A stretch of 64,000 nucleotides of DNA, taken from NCBI RefSeq assembly GCF_003013815.1, contig NZ_PRLH01000092.1:1-64000 (forward strand). Direction: 5' to 3'. Shown here piece by piece: positions 63,576 through 64,000 of this stretch. Made by a program: the position numbers and the translations under genes. The DNA is from Cyanothece sp. BG0011. GTDB taxonomy: Bacteria > Cyanobacteriota > Cyanobacteriia > Cyanobacteriales > Microcystaceae. Below the pieces are notes generated by a model, which worked only from the letters and a program-made list of their open reading frames with translations, was not told the DNA's origin and made no database searches. Every line of letters starts with the position of its first letter. Within the stretch, counting starts at the first letter, position 1.

Positions 63576-64000
63576 ATGGACAAATCTACTGAAAATGTGA
63601 TAAATTTATTAGAGTATTGGTTATCACAACAACTAGAATTTGATAGCTGGCAATGGCTTAACCAAAAAAGACAACAAATTACTAAAGGTGTCTCTAAAAA
63701 AATCTTATTTTTGACCTTTAGTTCTGTGTCTCGTTATATTGGTAAAACAGATTTAAAATTATTACCCAACGATTGGCAAGCCATAGAAAAGGTTCGTTTT
63801 GGATGGTTTCCTGGACATTGGAGCCTTGATCAAACGGCTCGAACCCTGTTAATTTTATCTTTTGCTCATGAAAGTCCCCAAGACTATTTTTACACCCTTG
63901 AGCAAATCTTTAACACGGCTGATATGGAGGAATTAGTAGCTCTTTATCAAGCTTTACCCCTTGTTCCCTATCCTCAACAGTATCGTCTTCGTGCTGCAGA
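63576..64000 (+). CDS. eboA: EboA-like protein, 3' end outside window
   Basis: First 141 residues of a protein that begins MDKSTENVINLLEYWLSQQL. The sequence KKILFLTFSSVSRYIGKTDL followed by RFGWFPGHWSLDQTARTLLI matches my memory of the EboA family. The ebo genes are needed in N. punctiforme for moving the scytonemin monomer to the periplasm. Position right after the scy genes supports this. More ebo genes would be expected past 64000. Confidence 0.8.
   Translation, partial: MDKSTENVINLLEYWLSQQLEFDSWQWLNQKRQQITKGVSKKILFLTFSSVSRYIGKTDLKLLPNDWQAIEKVRFGWFPGHWSLDQTARTLLILSFAHESPQDYFYTLEQIFNTADMEELVALYQALPLVPYPQQYRLRAA

Overview
The window is AT-rich, has dense genes on both strands and many GCGATCGC (HIP1-like) sites. 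It encodes NdhD, a CpcF-type phycobilin lyase and a cyanobacteriochrome-like kinase. This points to a cyanobacterium, most likely a unicellular one of the Crocosphaera/Cyanothece/Rippkaea type; that genus-level guess is by resemblance only. I see no rRNA, tRNA or CRISPR array.

Left part (1-33 kb) is mostly core chromosome: tpiA (partial, -), a YaaW-like gene, an O-antigen-ligase-like gene, a PilX-like pilin-associated gene, a DUF512 radical SAM gene, ndhD, a sulfotransferase, an IS607-type element (tnpA serine recombinase plus tnpB) lying directly against a group II intron remnant, a small toxin-antitoxin pair coupled to cpcF, the first trpC, two histidine kinases, a DUF4912 protein, a DUF218 protein, alr, a GT2-GtrA protein, mltA, uvrB, a TPR protein, a haloperoxidase-like protein and ftsH.

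Middle part (33-41 kb) is accessory in character: a Uma2 nuclease, a PIN toxin-antitoxin pair between two copies of a roughly 200-bp repeat, a CoiA-like protein in very AT-rich DNA, a FdhF/YdeP oxidoreductase, a ParDE pair, a small secreted protein and a HigA-like regulator.

Right part (41-64 kb) is a sunscreen (scytonemin) locus. A sensor kinase whose GAF domain has both cysteine motifs of a DXCF cyanobacteriochrome is divergent from an AraC-type response regulator. A minus-strand run supplies precursors: trpE(G), trpC, trpA, trpB, trpD, a DAHP synthase gene and an E. coli-type tyrA. Across a 653-bp divergent control region, the plus strand carries two very acidic tandem-repeat proteins that I do not recognise, then scyA, scyB, scyC, a secreted PEP-CTERM protein built from DGINN repeats, and the start of eboA. 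Tryptophan and p-hydroxyphenylpyruvate made by the minus-strand genes would be deaminated (ScyB), coupled (ScyA) and cyclised (ScyC), then exported with help from the ebo genes. No NHL-repeat scyD/scyF genes are seen; the acidic repeat proteins and the DGINN protein are the most novel part of the window.

Four genes (tpiA, the DUF512 gene, the cyanobacteriochrome-like kinase and the tail of tnpB) each look broken by a one-base change in a homopolymer. This pattern suggests sequence errors more than real gene decay.
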